A stretch of 22,971 nucleotides of DNA. Source: UBA2336 sp037443645 (lineage in GTDB: Bacteria > Bacteroidota > Bacteroidia > Cytophagales > Cyclobacteriaceae). The stretch covers positions 1 to 22,971 of the forward strand of contig JBBINY010000044.1 in assembly GCA_037443645.1 (NCBI GenBank), in the 5' to 3' direction. How positions within the stretch are numbered: position 1 is the first letter of the stretch; the number at the start of each line of letters is the position of its first letter. The translations under genes and the position numbers were made by a program. Below, one piece after another: positions 7,969 to 15,101 of this stretch. Below the pieces are notes generated by a model. It did no database searches, was not told the DNA's origin, and saw only the letters and a program-made list of their open reading frames with translations.

Positions 7969-8676
7969 CTATGCCAGATTATGGTGTACTTTCTGAACAT
8001 CGTCATCGGCTTCAAGGGCTTCAACACACTTCAGTACATCATCCACCTGATCTTCAGGAAGTTCCTTGGTGGTCGAAGGAATATATTGCAGTTCCGCGCT
8101 GCTGGGTTCCAGGTTTCTGGATTCCAGGAATTTCTGCATCTGACCAAATTCGGTAAACCTGGTATAAACCGTTGTGCCTTCTTCACCCTGCTCAATTTCA
8201 TCAGCACCGGCATCAATCAGGTCCAGTTCATGCTCGTCCAGGTTTAACTTGCCGGATTCGAACTTAAACACTCCTTTGCGTTCAAATAAAAAACCCACTG
8301 AGCCGGAGTTGCCCATGTTGCCACCGTTTTTTGAAAAGTGCAGCCGAATGTTTGCCACCGTGCGGGTTGGGTTATCGGTAGCACACTCCACCACAATAGG
8401 CACACCATGTGGCCCGTATCCTTCATACGTTATTTCCTGGTAATCTTTTTCTTCTTTTGAGCTGGCCCGCTTAATCGCAGCCTCCACTTTGTCTTTGGGC
8501 ATGTTAACCCCTTTGGCGTTTTGAATGGCCATTCGGAGTTTAGGGTTGTATTCGGGGTTAGGCCCGCCTTGCTTCACTGCAATGGCGATGTCTTTGCCAA
8601 TGCGTGTAAATGCCTTAGCCATACGATCGAACCGCGCGAACATCTTGTGTTTTCGCTTTTCAAAAATCCTGCCCAT
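7969..8676 (-). CDS. yebC: YebC/PmpR family regulatory protein
   Basis: A 235-aa member of the YebC/PmpR family, cytoplasmic nucleic-acid-associated proteins described both as transcription regulators and, more recently, as factors affecting translation. The conserved N-terminal block is MAKAFTRIGKDIAIAVK, then GGPNPEYNPKLRMAIQNAK and NMPKDKVEAAIKRA; YEGYGPHGVPIVVECATDN and NIRLHFSKNGGNMG-SGSVGFLFERKG follow. The longer start MGRIFEKRKHKMFARFDRM is the usual Bacteroidota form and matches the ATG at 8676. A well-formed promoter lies 22 bases upstream (8699-8728). The gene for a beta-barrel protein follows after 19 bases. The men operon upstream has no visible terminator, so some read-through from it is possible. 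Confidence 0.95.
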   Translation of the reverse strand: MGRIFEKRKHKMFARFDRMAKAFTRIGKDIAIAVKQGGPNPEYNPKLRMAIQNAKGVNMPKDKVEAAIKRASSKEEKDYQEITYEGYGPHGVPIVVECATDNPTRTVANIRLHFSKNGGNMGNSGSVGFLFERKGVFKFESGKLNLDEHELDLIDAGADEIEQGEEGTTVYTRFTEFGQMQKFLESRNLEPSSAELQYIPSTTKELPEDQVDDVLKCVEALEADDDVQKVHHNLA

Positions 8677-8698
8677 ACCATCGTAAAATTTAGGAAGG

Positions 8699-8728
8699 CA
8701 AAATTAGCATAGATTCACTACTAGGCAA
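8699..8728 (-). promoter_or_regulatory. Bacteroidota-type promoter for yebC
   Basis: On the minus strand, TTG (8728-8726), a 19-base spacer and TAATTTTG (8706-8699) match the Bacteroidota primary sigma consensus TTG-N19-TAnnTTTG exactly. The -7 element ends 22 bases before the yebC ATG, leaving room for a short leader. It sits in the 59-base gap after menE. Confidence 0.75.
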
Positions 8729-8735
8729 CGGAAGG

Positions 8736-9827
8736 TTACCGTATGTTCTTAAGAATTTCAGGCCTGTTTATTTTTCCGGAAGGTGTATAGGTAAACTTCG
8801 TAACGTAACGGATCTGCCGGGGTACTTCGTAGTGCCTGAGTTCATGCTTCAGCGATTCCAGTAATTTTGTTTCGGTTTGATGGGGAAGGGGCTCACCCTC
8901 CAGAATCAGCACCAGTGCTTCGCCCAGCGCTTCATGGAGGATGCTGCCATAAATATACGGAGAGACTATACCCACGTCACGAATTAATTTTTCTGAGCGC
9001 TCCTCCAGTGTCTCCGGTGAAATTTTAATACCCCCCGAATTGATCACATAGTCCCATCGGCCGAGGACACGAAATGTAGTTTCAGAAACAAGTTCGGCTA
9101 CATCGTTGGTCACAATGGGTTGTGGCATTTCTTGAAGTGAAACAACCAGGCAGCCGCGATCATCAATCCGAACGGTAATGCCCGGCAACGTGCGAAAAAA
9201 AAGTTCTTCAGTACTTCCGTTCAATCGCTGAAGTGCAATGTTCGAAATGGTTTCGGTCATGCCGTAGGTAGCATAAACCGGACATTTCAACAACCTGATT
9301 TTTTGGTGCAACATTTCGCTGACTGCCGCCCCGCCAACCAGGATGGCCTTCATTCTGTTTAGGGAGGAAACCCGTTGTGGTTGATCAATCATGGATTGAA
9401 GCTGCAACGGCACAATCGCAGCAAGGCCGGGTAGAAAATCTTCTGATACCATCCTGAGCGGATCGGATGAGGGCTCAACGGCCTCAATTTTCAGGTTAAA
9501 CTCCAGCGCCCGTACCAGCATCATTTTGCCGGCTATATAATCCGGATGCAGGCAAACCAGCGCACCATCGCCTGTGGCAATAGACAGGGCTGTTAAGGTG
9601 CGCTGCGCACTGGCCATCATCTGGCTGCGGCTTAATGTTATTATTTTCGGTGTTCCGGTGGAGCCGCTGGTTTGCTGAGTGAATGTCTGGTCTCCCTTCA
9701 GCCAGCGGCTGATGAAGTTAAATGCGGCAACTTCAAATGAAGATTTTCCGGGTTCCTTTCCGGAAAGGATGTCATTAATCGCAACGGCTCGCTGGTTAAC
9801 CCGGATTTTTTCAAAGCGATAGCTCAA
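8736..9827 (-). CDS. menE: o-Succinylbenzoate-CoA ligase, short form
   Basis: A 363-aa adenylate-forming enzyme that activates o-succinylbenzoate with ATP and CoA for menaquinone synthesis. The phosphate-binding motif TSGSTGTPK is at 53-61, YGMTET at 188-193, GRWDYVINSGG at 256-266, and the catalytic C-terminal lysine K352 lies in TPSGKINRPE. It is much shorter than the roughly 500-aa general acyl-CoA ligases because about 100-150 residues of the N-terminal subdomain are missing; short MenE proteins are usual in Bacteroidota, so I do not read this as truncation. The assignment to MenE rather than another acyl-CoA ligase rests on its place as last gene of the men operon, 15 bases after the TerB-like ORF. 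No terminator is visible after its stop. Confidence 0.88.
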   Translation of the reverse strand: MSYRFEKIRVNQRAVAINDILSGKEPGKSSFEVAAFNFISRWLKGDQTFTQQTSGSTGTPKIITLSRSQMMASAQRTLTALSIATGDGALVCLHPDYIAGKMMLVRALEFNLKIEAVEPSSDPLRMVSEDFLPGLAAIVPLQLQSMIDQPQRVSSLNRMKAILVGGAAVSEMLHQKIRLLKCPVYATYGMTETISNIALQRLNGSTEELFFRTLPGITVRIDDRGCLVVSLQEMPQPIVTNDVAELVSETTFRVLGRWDYVINSGGIKISPETLEERSEKLIRDVGIVSPYIYGSILHEALGEALVLILEGEPLPHQTETKLLESLKHELRHYEVPRQIRYVTKFTYTPSGKINRPEILKNIR

Positions 9828-9842
9828 TGTTGGCAGGATAAA

Positions 9843-10214
9843 CTATAATTCTGCAAGGTCATTTTCGAAACGGCCCAGAATCATGGCTTCTTTCGGAGAA
9901 AAGCCGCAACAGGATTCGGCCACCCGCCTCACCACACGCTTGGCGGTTTCTTTCAGTTCCGGAGACAGGTGACTTTTATACCGCTTGAAATCGTTCATGG
10001 CTTCTTTGTAGGCTTCATCAAGCGAAGGTTGGGTTACCTCATCCAGCAACTCAAACCGGCTTTGTGCCACCCACGATTCGTAATCCAGTTCTTCCTGTAT
10101 GATGGTGTTAAATGCCATGCGTTCCGTTGGGCTCAGTCCTTTGTCGGCTTTGGCAATTACATAAGCCACTTCGGCAATCGACCTGTAAATTTCTCGTTTT
10201 TGAATTTCCTTCAT
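9843..10214 (-). CDS. Small helical protein, TerB-like, inside the men operon
   Basis: A 123-aa soluble, apparently all-helical protein with no signal peptide or membrane segment. The segment IYRSIAEVAYVIAKADKGLSPTERMAF (residues 9-35; helix, acidic loop AKADKGLSPTE, helix) resembles the repeat of the TerB/TerB-like fold, in which acidic residues after the first helix can bind a metal. A second region, CCGFSPKEAMILGRFENDL (about 102-120), has similar helix-loop-helix spacing with S-P-x-E. The resemblance is by eye and should be treated as tentative. It lies between menB (16-base gap) and menE (15-base gap), so it must be cotranscribed with menaquinone genes, but no known Men enzyme has this size or sequence. 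Its role is unknown. Confidence 0.75.
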   Translation of the reverse strand: MKEIQKREIYRSIAEVAYVIAKADKGLSPTERMAFNTIIQEELDYESWVAQSRFELLDEVTQPSLDEAYKEAMNDFKRYKSHLSPELKETAKRVVRRVAESCCGFSPKEAMILGRFENDLAEL

Positions 10215-10230
10215 TTCGGGTTACGATTCG

Positions 10231-11055
10231 TTACGGGAATTTAGGAAATTTTGACCAGTCTGGTTCGCGCTTCTCCATGAACGCATTCTTTCCTTCCTTC
10301 GCTTCATCGCTCAGGTAATAGAGCAGCGTGGCGTTTCCTGCCAGTTCCTGGATGCCGGCCTGCCCGTCAAGTTCGGCATTGAAGGAAGCTTTGAGCATAC
10401 GTATCGCCAGCGGACTTTTAGCAATGATTTTTTGCGCCCACTCAATGTAGGTTTCTTCAAGCTTATCAAGCGGCACTACTTTGTTAACAAGCCCCATATC
10501 GAGTGCTTCCTGAGCATTATATTGATCGCACAGGTACCAGATTTCACGCGCTTTCTTTTGGCCTACTATCCGGGCCAGGTAGGAGGCGCCAAAGCCGCCA
10601 TCGAAGCTGCCAACTTTGGGGCCCGTTTGGCCGAAGCGTGCATTTTCTGCAGCGATCGATAGATCGCAAACTACATGCAGCACATGACCACCGCCAATGG
10701 CCCAGCCTGCGACTGCGGCTATAACGGGTTTGGGTATGGAGCGGATCATTTTTTGTAAATCGAGCACGTTCAACCGGGGCACTGTATCCTTGCCCACATA
10801 TCCGCCATGGCCGCGCACGCTTTGGTCGCCACCGCTGCAAAAAGCCTGACCCCCCTCACCGGTAAGAATCACCACGCGGATGTCGGCATCTTCACGGCAA
10901 ATGCTCATGGCATCAATCATCTCCATTACCGTTAGCGGGGTGAAGGCATTGTGTACCTCAGGCCTGTTAATGCTGATGCGCGCAATGCCATCCAGCTTGT
11001 GGAATAAAATTTCATTATACTCCTTAAGGGGTTTCCAGGGATAGTTAAGCTTCAT
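10231..11055 (-). CDS. menB: 1,4-Dihydroxy-2-naphthoyl-CoA synthase
   Basis: A 274-aa crotonase-fold enzyme that closes the second ring of the naphthoquinone, turning o-succinylbenzoyl-CoA into DHNA-CoA. Conserved features are ISINRPEVHNAF (28-38), CSGGDQSVRG (73-82), the oxyanion-hole segment WAIGGGHVLHVVCD (118-131), and FGQTGPKVGSFDGGFG (141-156). That last motif holds the Gly of the QTG motif (G145), typical of bicarbonate-dependent MenB, and S150/D152 for catalysis. The C-terminal AGNATLLYYLSDEAKEGKNAF and REPDWSKFP match MenB closely. Its ATG lies within the end of menD, overlapping by 11 bases, which suggests translational coupling. The TerB-like ORF follows after 16 bases. Confidence 0.97.
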   Translation of the reverse strand: MKLNYPWKPLKEYNEILFHKLDGIARISINRPEVHNAFTPLTVMEMIDAMSICREDADIRVVILTGEGGQAFCSGGDQSVRGHGGYVGKDTVPRLNVLDLQKMIRSIPKPVIAAVAGWAIGGGHVLHVVCDLSIAAENARFGQTGPKVGSFDGGFGASYLARIVGQKKAREIWYLCDQYNAQEALDMGLVNKVVPLDKLEETYIEWAQKIIAKSPLAIRMLKASFNAELDGQAGIQELAGNATLLYYLSDEAKEGKNAFMEKREPDWSKFPKFP

Positions 11056-12745
11056 GGTGTAGCGTTATTTTCTTTTTAAACTTATCAAAAATAGTTTTAT
11101 TCAATTCAATGGTGCCCTCCAATTCCAGCACCTTTACCGTAGTGCCCGGGCTGAAAAATTCAGTGAGCACACCGGATAGTGTACGGGATGGCTTTGCTGC
11201 CAGGTAGTCAAACCCGAATTCTGCACAAAGGTTTTTAGCGGTAAGTGATTGGCGCGTTACAAAATATTCATCGGCTTCGGCCAATTGAGCCGGGCCGTCA
11301 ATGAGTTTAAAAATTATCCCGCCATGATTGTTCAAAAGAATGATCCGCAGGTTTGGAAGCGGGTAATTATGCCAGAATGCATTGCGGTCGTAAAAAAAGG
11401 CAAGGTCTCCGGTGATGAGAATATTCAGTGTTTGTGAAGAAAGCGAGTGGCCAACGGCAGTGCTGGTGCATCCGTCAATACCGCTGGTTCCGCGGTTACT
11501 GAACACATGAATATCTTTGTGATGCGCCTGTAATCCAATATACTCTGCATACCGCACACTCATGCTGTTGGCAAGGTGCAGGTTGCAGGGCGAAGGCAGC
11601 CCGGTAATGGTTTGGTGAACCAGTTCAAGTTCTCCGGGCTCCGGTTGCGGAAAAAAGCCAGCGATGGCTTTGCTGATTCTCCGCTCTTCGGTTTTCCAGC
11701 GTTCAAAGTATTTGGTGCTTGTATTCAGGTTTGCGGCATTGAGAAACCTGAAAAAATTTACCGGGTCAGTAGCCAATATTCTTGAAAGATTTCTGAACGG
11801 ATCGGTAGCGTTTGGATGAGCTTGAATGTGCCAGTGTGCGATGTCAGGAAACCTGCGCAGGAAAAGTTTCAGGCTTTTGCTGATAACGGATTTGCCAAAG
11901 GTGATCAGTAAATCGGGCTTTAAGTCGCTGATGAGTTTATCCGGTGAAACGGATAAAAAAGCATCGGCATATCGGATGACTGGGTCCACTTCATGAAGGT
12001 TGGAGAGGATTCCGCCAACCACAGGCACCCGGGTTGCTGTAATCTGCAATTCTGAAATCAGGTCTTTATCGTGCTCAAGTTGCCCTGCCACGATCAGAAT
12101 ATGGCGGTAGGCTGCGAGCGATTCCGCCAGTTTGATTTGCGATTCCAATGGAAAGCGAACCGGGTTATCTACTTCTATGATGCGCACATCCGTGCTGTAT
12201 GAAAACGGTTCATCCGGATTGGGATAAAAAGGTTCACGAAAGGGCGCATTGATATGCACCGGACCTTTAGGGTGTTGGTTGGCCAGGTTGATGGCTTCGT
12301 TGATGATGCGGTTAATATGCCATTGATCATCGGGATGATCGTAATGCTGGGGCAGTGTGAAGGATTGTTTAGCATGCCGGCCATACAGGTTAGCCTGGTA
12401 AATGGTTTGACCGTCATGCTGTGCGATCCACTCTGCCGGCCGGTCCGCTGTAATAACCAGCAAAGGTGTTTCAGAAAAAAAAGCTTCCGCCACTGCCGGG
12501 GCAAAGTTATAAGCAGCCGTACCAGACGTGCACACCAGTGCCACTGGTTTTTTTGTTTGCTGAGCCAGGCCCAATGCAATAAATGCGGCACTGCGCTCAT
12601 CGCTGAATGTGTGGCACCGGATGGCATGATGACGGGTGAATGCCAGTGTTAACGGTGCACATCGCGAACCAGGGCATAACATGGCATGTTCAACACCTTT
12701 GCGTACGCAGATTTCTGCAATATCGTAGACAGGCTGGTTGTGCAT
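11045..12745 (-). CDS. menD: SEPHCHC synthase (2-succinyl-5-enolpyruvyl-6-hydroxy-3-cyclohexene-1-carboxylate synthase)
   Basis: A 566-aa thiamine-diphosphate enzyme that joins isochorismate and 2-oxoglutarate, the first committed menaquinone step. CPGSRCAPLTLAF (24-36) binds substrate. SDERSAAFIALG (48-59) carries the ThDP-activating Glu50, and VCTSGTAAYNFAPAV follows. The C-terminal half has SNRGTSGIDGCTSTA (416-430) and the ThDP/Mg motif from ITGDLAFFYD (444-453) to NNHGG (472-476). Length and motifs match the family. No MenH-type hydrolase is fused to it. It starts 3 bases after the menF stop and overlaps menB by 11 bases. Confidence 0.97.
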   Translation of the reverse strand: MHNQPVYDIAEICVRKGVEHAMLCPGSRCAPLTLAFTRHHAIRCHTFSDERSAAFIALGLAQQTKKPVALVCTSGTAAYNFAPAVAEAFFSETPLLVITADRPAEWIAQHDGQTIYQANLYGRHAKQSFTLPQHYDHPDDQWHINRIINEAINLANQHPKGPVHINAPFREPFYPNPDEPFSYSTDVRIIEVDNPVRFPLESQIKLAESLAAYRHILIVAGQLEHDKDLISELQITATRVPVVGGILSNLHEVDPVIRYADAFLSVSPDKLISDLKPDLLITFGKSVISKSLKLFLRRFPDIAHWHIQAHPNATDPFRNLSRILATDPVNFFRFLNAANLNTSTKYFERWKTEERRISKAIAGFFPQPEPGELELVHQTITGLPSPCNLHLANSMSVRYAEYIGLQAHHKDIHVFSNRGTSGIDGCTSTAVGHSLSSQTLNILITGDLAFFYDRNAFWHNYPLPNLRIILLNNHGGIIFKLIDGPAQLAEADEYFVTRQSLTAKNLCAEFGFDYLAAKPSRTLSGVLTEFFSPGTTVKVLELEGTIELNKTIFDKFKKKITLHHEA

Positions 12746-12748
12746 AAC

Positions 12749-13936
12749 TCAGTGAATCACCGACAATAGGGTGTTCAACTTCATTTCGGTCTCTTCCCAT
12801 TCTTTATGGGCAACAGAATCGGCCGTAACTCCGCAGCCTGCATAGCACACAAGGTGTTGGTTTATTACCTGGAGGCATCGCAGGTTAACGTATAAAGCAA
12901 TCTGTTGATCAATGTTTACAGGGCCTATAAAACCCGAATAACAGGCGCGGTTGTACCCTTCATGATTTTGCAAAAACTGCAGGGCTGGCTCCAGGGGCAT
13001 TCCGCAAACAGCCGATGTAGGGTGAAGCAGGCCAAGCATAACCGACCCAAGTTGAGGAAAATTTGTTGCTTTCAAATCTACGGCAAAGTCGGTTTTCAGG
13101 TGAAGCAGGTTGCCGGCAATTACGGTTTTGGGCCCATGCTCCTCAAATTCCCGGAGTCGTATTTTTTTAAAGCAGTTGATAATGTAACGGCTCACCAGTG
13201 CCTGTTCTTCAATTTCTTTTTGAGTCCATGCTACCTCTTTCAGATTAGTGCCTGCCTGGTAAGGCTGTGTTCCTGCAAGAGCAACCGTACGAAAGGTTGC
13301 CTGATCTTCTACCTGTACCAGAATTTCAGGTGAAGCGCCTAACCATGTTCCTGCTTCAGGTAAACTCACCAGCGAAACAAATGCATTGGGATAGGTACGG
13401 CATAACTTCTGAAACGAAGCAACCGGATCGAAGCCTGCCGGGAGCGGAACAGTTTTAATCCGTGATGGGACAAGCTTTTCAACGGCACCCTGCTTAATCT
13501 GCCCGATGCATTGCTGAACAAGTTCTTGAAAGTCGGGTTGCACTCTTTGCTGAATCTCTGTGGCCCGGGTGTAAAAAGGGTGGGGTGTAATTTTCTCCTG
13601 CTGAGCCTTCAGCCATTCCATTGAAGCGTGCCCAAGAGGTGTTTCGGGCGGACTGAGTATTCCGTATTTGAAGGTAAACAGGAAGTCGGCCTTCATAAAA
13701 TGCCCATCGGCATCCCGGTCAAACGGATGAACCATGAATCCGCTCTCTAAGTTTTCCAACTGCGTTTCGCGTGAGTAACGCTTTACCGTGTGGGAGAGAA
13801 GCACATTTTTTTGATCCTCATCAGGAAGTTTCCAGGCAGCCAGTGAGTAACCACTGTGTAATCCGGCATGAATGATCCGGTTTAGTGCCCCGGTTTCAGT
13901 GGTAACCGCCAAATCAACATCAATTTCAGTTTTCAT
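12749..13936 (-). CDS. menF: Isochorismate synthase
   Basis: A 395-aa chorismate-binding enzyme that converts chorismate to isochorismate, opening the menaquinone branch. The general base lysine is K154 in VEKLVPSR. The core motifs are WLGASPEILV (198-207), ALAGTQPY (219-226), AGNLLHLKTDF (274-284), LHPTSAVCGMPLEPA (304-318), GYNRACYSGFIGPV (327-340) and YAGCGVTADS-EWEETEMK (365-386). This is the MenF/EntC/DhbC layout rather than anthranilate or aminodeoxychorismate synthase. The frame is open to a TTG at 13981, inside menI, but the ATG at 13936 sits 2 bases after the menI stop and is the better start. menD follows after 3 bases. MenF rather than a siderophore-type synthase is inferred from the operon. 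Confidence 0.95.
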   Translation of the reverse strand: MKTEIDVDLAVTTETGALNRIIHAGLHSGYSLAAWKLPDEDQKNVLLSHTVKRYSRETQLENLESGFMVHPFDRDADGHFMKADFLFTFKYGILSPPETPLGHASMEWLKAQQEKITPHPFYTRATEIQQRVQPDFQELVQQCIGQIKQGAVEKLVPSRIKTVPLPAGFDPVASFQKLCRTYPNAFVSLVSLPEAGTWLGASPEILVQVEDQATFRTVALAGTQPYQAGTNLKEVAWTQKEIEEQALVSRYIINCFKKIRLREFEEHGPKTVIAGNLLHLKTDFAVDLKATNFPQLGSVMLGLLHPTSAVCGMPLEPALQFLQNHEGYNRACYSGFIGPVNIDQQIALYVNLRCLQVINQHLVCYAGCGVTADSVAHKEWEETEMKLNTLLSVIH

Positions 13937-13938
13937 GC

Positions 13939-14364
13939 TCACTTCTTGTCGATAACTGCTATGGTGATGCGGCTTACACAAACCAATTCGGCATATTCAT
14001 TAATTATTCGTATCTCCCAAACCTGAGTTCTCTTTCCGATATGGATAGGTTTTGTTGTGCCTGTTACGTGCCCACGTGTAACACTTTTAATGTGGTTGGC
14101 ATTTATTTCAAGGCCAACACAAAACTGTTTTTCGTTGTCGATGCAGCAGTGAGCAGCCACACTGCCCAACGTCTCGGCCAGGGCAAGTGAAGCACCTCCA
14201 TGCAGCAAGCCGTAAGGCTGATGGGTCCGGTGGTCAACAGGCATTCGGGCGCTGAGAAAGTCAGGACCAATCTCAGTAAACTCAATACCCAGGTGCTCCG
14301 CCATCGTATTCTTCGATAGCCGGTTAATGGACTCGGGGGTGATGCCAGGATGAAACAGCGCCAT
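13939..14364 (-). CDS. menI: 1,4-Dihydroxy-2-naphthoyl-CoA hydrolase (hotdog thioesterase, MenI/YdiI-like)
   Basis: A 141-aa hotdog-fold thioesterase. It follows the E. coli YdiI (MenI) pattern nearly motif by motif: MPVDHRTHQPYGLLHGGAS (41-59), LAETLGSVAAH (62-72), VGLEINANHIKS (83-94) and the HIGKRTQVWEIRI region. The catalytic set is in place: Q49, H55 and E64. It should hydrolyse DHNA-CoA, the MenB product, to DHNA. It is the first gene of the men operon, 2 bases ahead of menF, which strongly supports the specific role over a general PaaI-type thioesterase. Its ATG is in the CCATGG palindrome at about 14361-14366. The promoter presumably lies in the inverted-repeat region shared with the divergent phosphatase gene. 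Confidence 0.9.
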   Translation of the reverse strand: MALFHPGITPESINRLSKNTMAEHLGIEFTEIGPDFLSARMPVDHRTHQPYGLLHGGASLALAETLGSVAAHCCIDNEKQFCVGLEINANHIKSVTRGHVTGTTKPIHIGKRTQVWEIRIINEYAELVCVSRITIAVIDKK

Positions 14365-14374
14365 GGTCGGTGAA

Positions 14375-14403
14375 TTGAACTTACCGGTAATTCTCTATTT
14401 TTG
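14375..14403 (+). promoter_or_regulatory. Bacteroidota-type promoter for the histidine phosphatase gene
   Basis: TTG (14375-14377), an 18-base spacer and TATTTTTG (14396-14403) match TTG-N18/19-TAnnTTTG. A transcript starting about 7 bases further on could not include the ATG at 14363, so this supports the downstream TTG start at 14444. Confidence 0.65.
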
Positions 14404-14433
14404 CGCCCGCCAGCGGCAAGCGGGGCAAAATAG
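14395..14433. repeat. Inverted repeat between menI and the divergent phosphatase gene
   Basis: CTATTTTTGCGCCCGC (14395-14410) and GCGGGGCAAAATAG (14420-14433) are near-perfect inverted copies apart from two extra bases in the left arm, around a 9-base spacer. Each arm holds a -7-like element pointing outward: TATTTTTG on plus and the shorter TATTTTG on minus, toward menI. It could be an operator, or simply two back-to-back promoters. Confidence 0.6.
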
Positions 14434-14443
14434 TGCAAAAATT

Positions 14444-15079
14444 TTGATCACTAAAAGAATATACATCATTCGCCATGGGCAAACCGATTACAACCTGCAG
14501 GGGATTGTTCAGGGTAGCGGTGTGGATAGCAGCCTGAATGATTTTGGCCGCAGCCAGTCGCGCGCTTTTTTTGAAGCCTACCGGGGCCTCGCTTTTCAAA
14601 AAGTGTATACCTCAACGCTTAAGCGAAGCATTGAATCGGTGGCTGATTTTATAGGCAATGGCACCCCGCATGAGGCTTTTTCCGGTTTTAATGAAATCTC
14701 CTGGGGACGAAAGGAGGGTCAGCCGATAACTCCGGAAGAAGACGCCTATTACCATTATGTACTTGGGGAATGGCGGAAAGGAAATACCAGCCTGCGCATC
14801 GAGGGCGGTGAAAGTCCTGAAGTAGTTGAGGAGCGCATTAAACGTGCTGTGCAAACGGTGATGAGTCGTTCCGATGAGTCTACTGTCCTCATCTGTATGC
14901 ATGGCCGGGCTATGCGCATACTCTTGTGTTACCTGTTGAACTATCCGTTAAAAAGCATGGATATGTTTGAGCACGAAAACCTGTGCTTGTACGTGCTGAA
15001 TTATACAGGCAGTATGTTTTCCATCGAGAAATACAACGACACCGCCCACCTGAACCCATTGCGCATTCCGGTTAAATAA
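14444..15079 (+). CDS. Histidine phosphatase family protein (phosphoglycerate-mutase-like)
   Basis: A 211-aa enzyme of the histidine phosphatase superfamily. The RHG motif IIRHGQTDYN (8-17) holds the phosphate-accepting His11. YTSTLKRS (55-62) supplies the phosphate-pocket Arg, FNEISWG (82-88) the acid/base Glu84, and LICMHGRAMR (149-158) the second His153. This is the small, cofactor-independent-of-bisphosphoglycerate type of phosphatase (CobC/GpmB-like); the substrate is not evident. The open frame begins with an ATG at 14363 that overlaps the menI start codon, but a good promoter lies inside that extension and RHG normally lies near the N-terminus, so I prefer the TTG at 14444. It is divergent from the men operon and convergent with the secreted TPR gene. 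Confidence 0.87.
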   Translation: MITKRIYIIRHGQTDYNLQGIVQGSGVDSSLNDFGRSQSRAFFEAYRGLAFQKVYTSTLKRSIESVADFIGNGTPHEAFSGFNEISWGRKEGQPITPEEDAYYHYVLGEWRKGNTSLRIEGGESPEVVEERIKRAVQTVMSRSDESTVLICMHGRAMRILLCYLLNYPLKSMDMFEHENLCLYVLNYTGSMFSIEKYNDTAHLNPLRIPVK

Positions 15080-15101
15080 GCTTTAAATGCGGGAGTAACG
15101 A

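Noticed and set aside
8736..9827. menE as a truncated pseudogene because it is only 363 aa
   Set aside because: All adenylation motifs and the C-terminal lysine are present in one frame, and short MenE proteins are normal in Bacteroidota.
12175..12627. 150-codon minus-strand frame within menD, and a 132-codon frame on the opposite strand
   Set aside because: Both are shadows of the menD frame, whose motifs are intact throughout.
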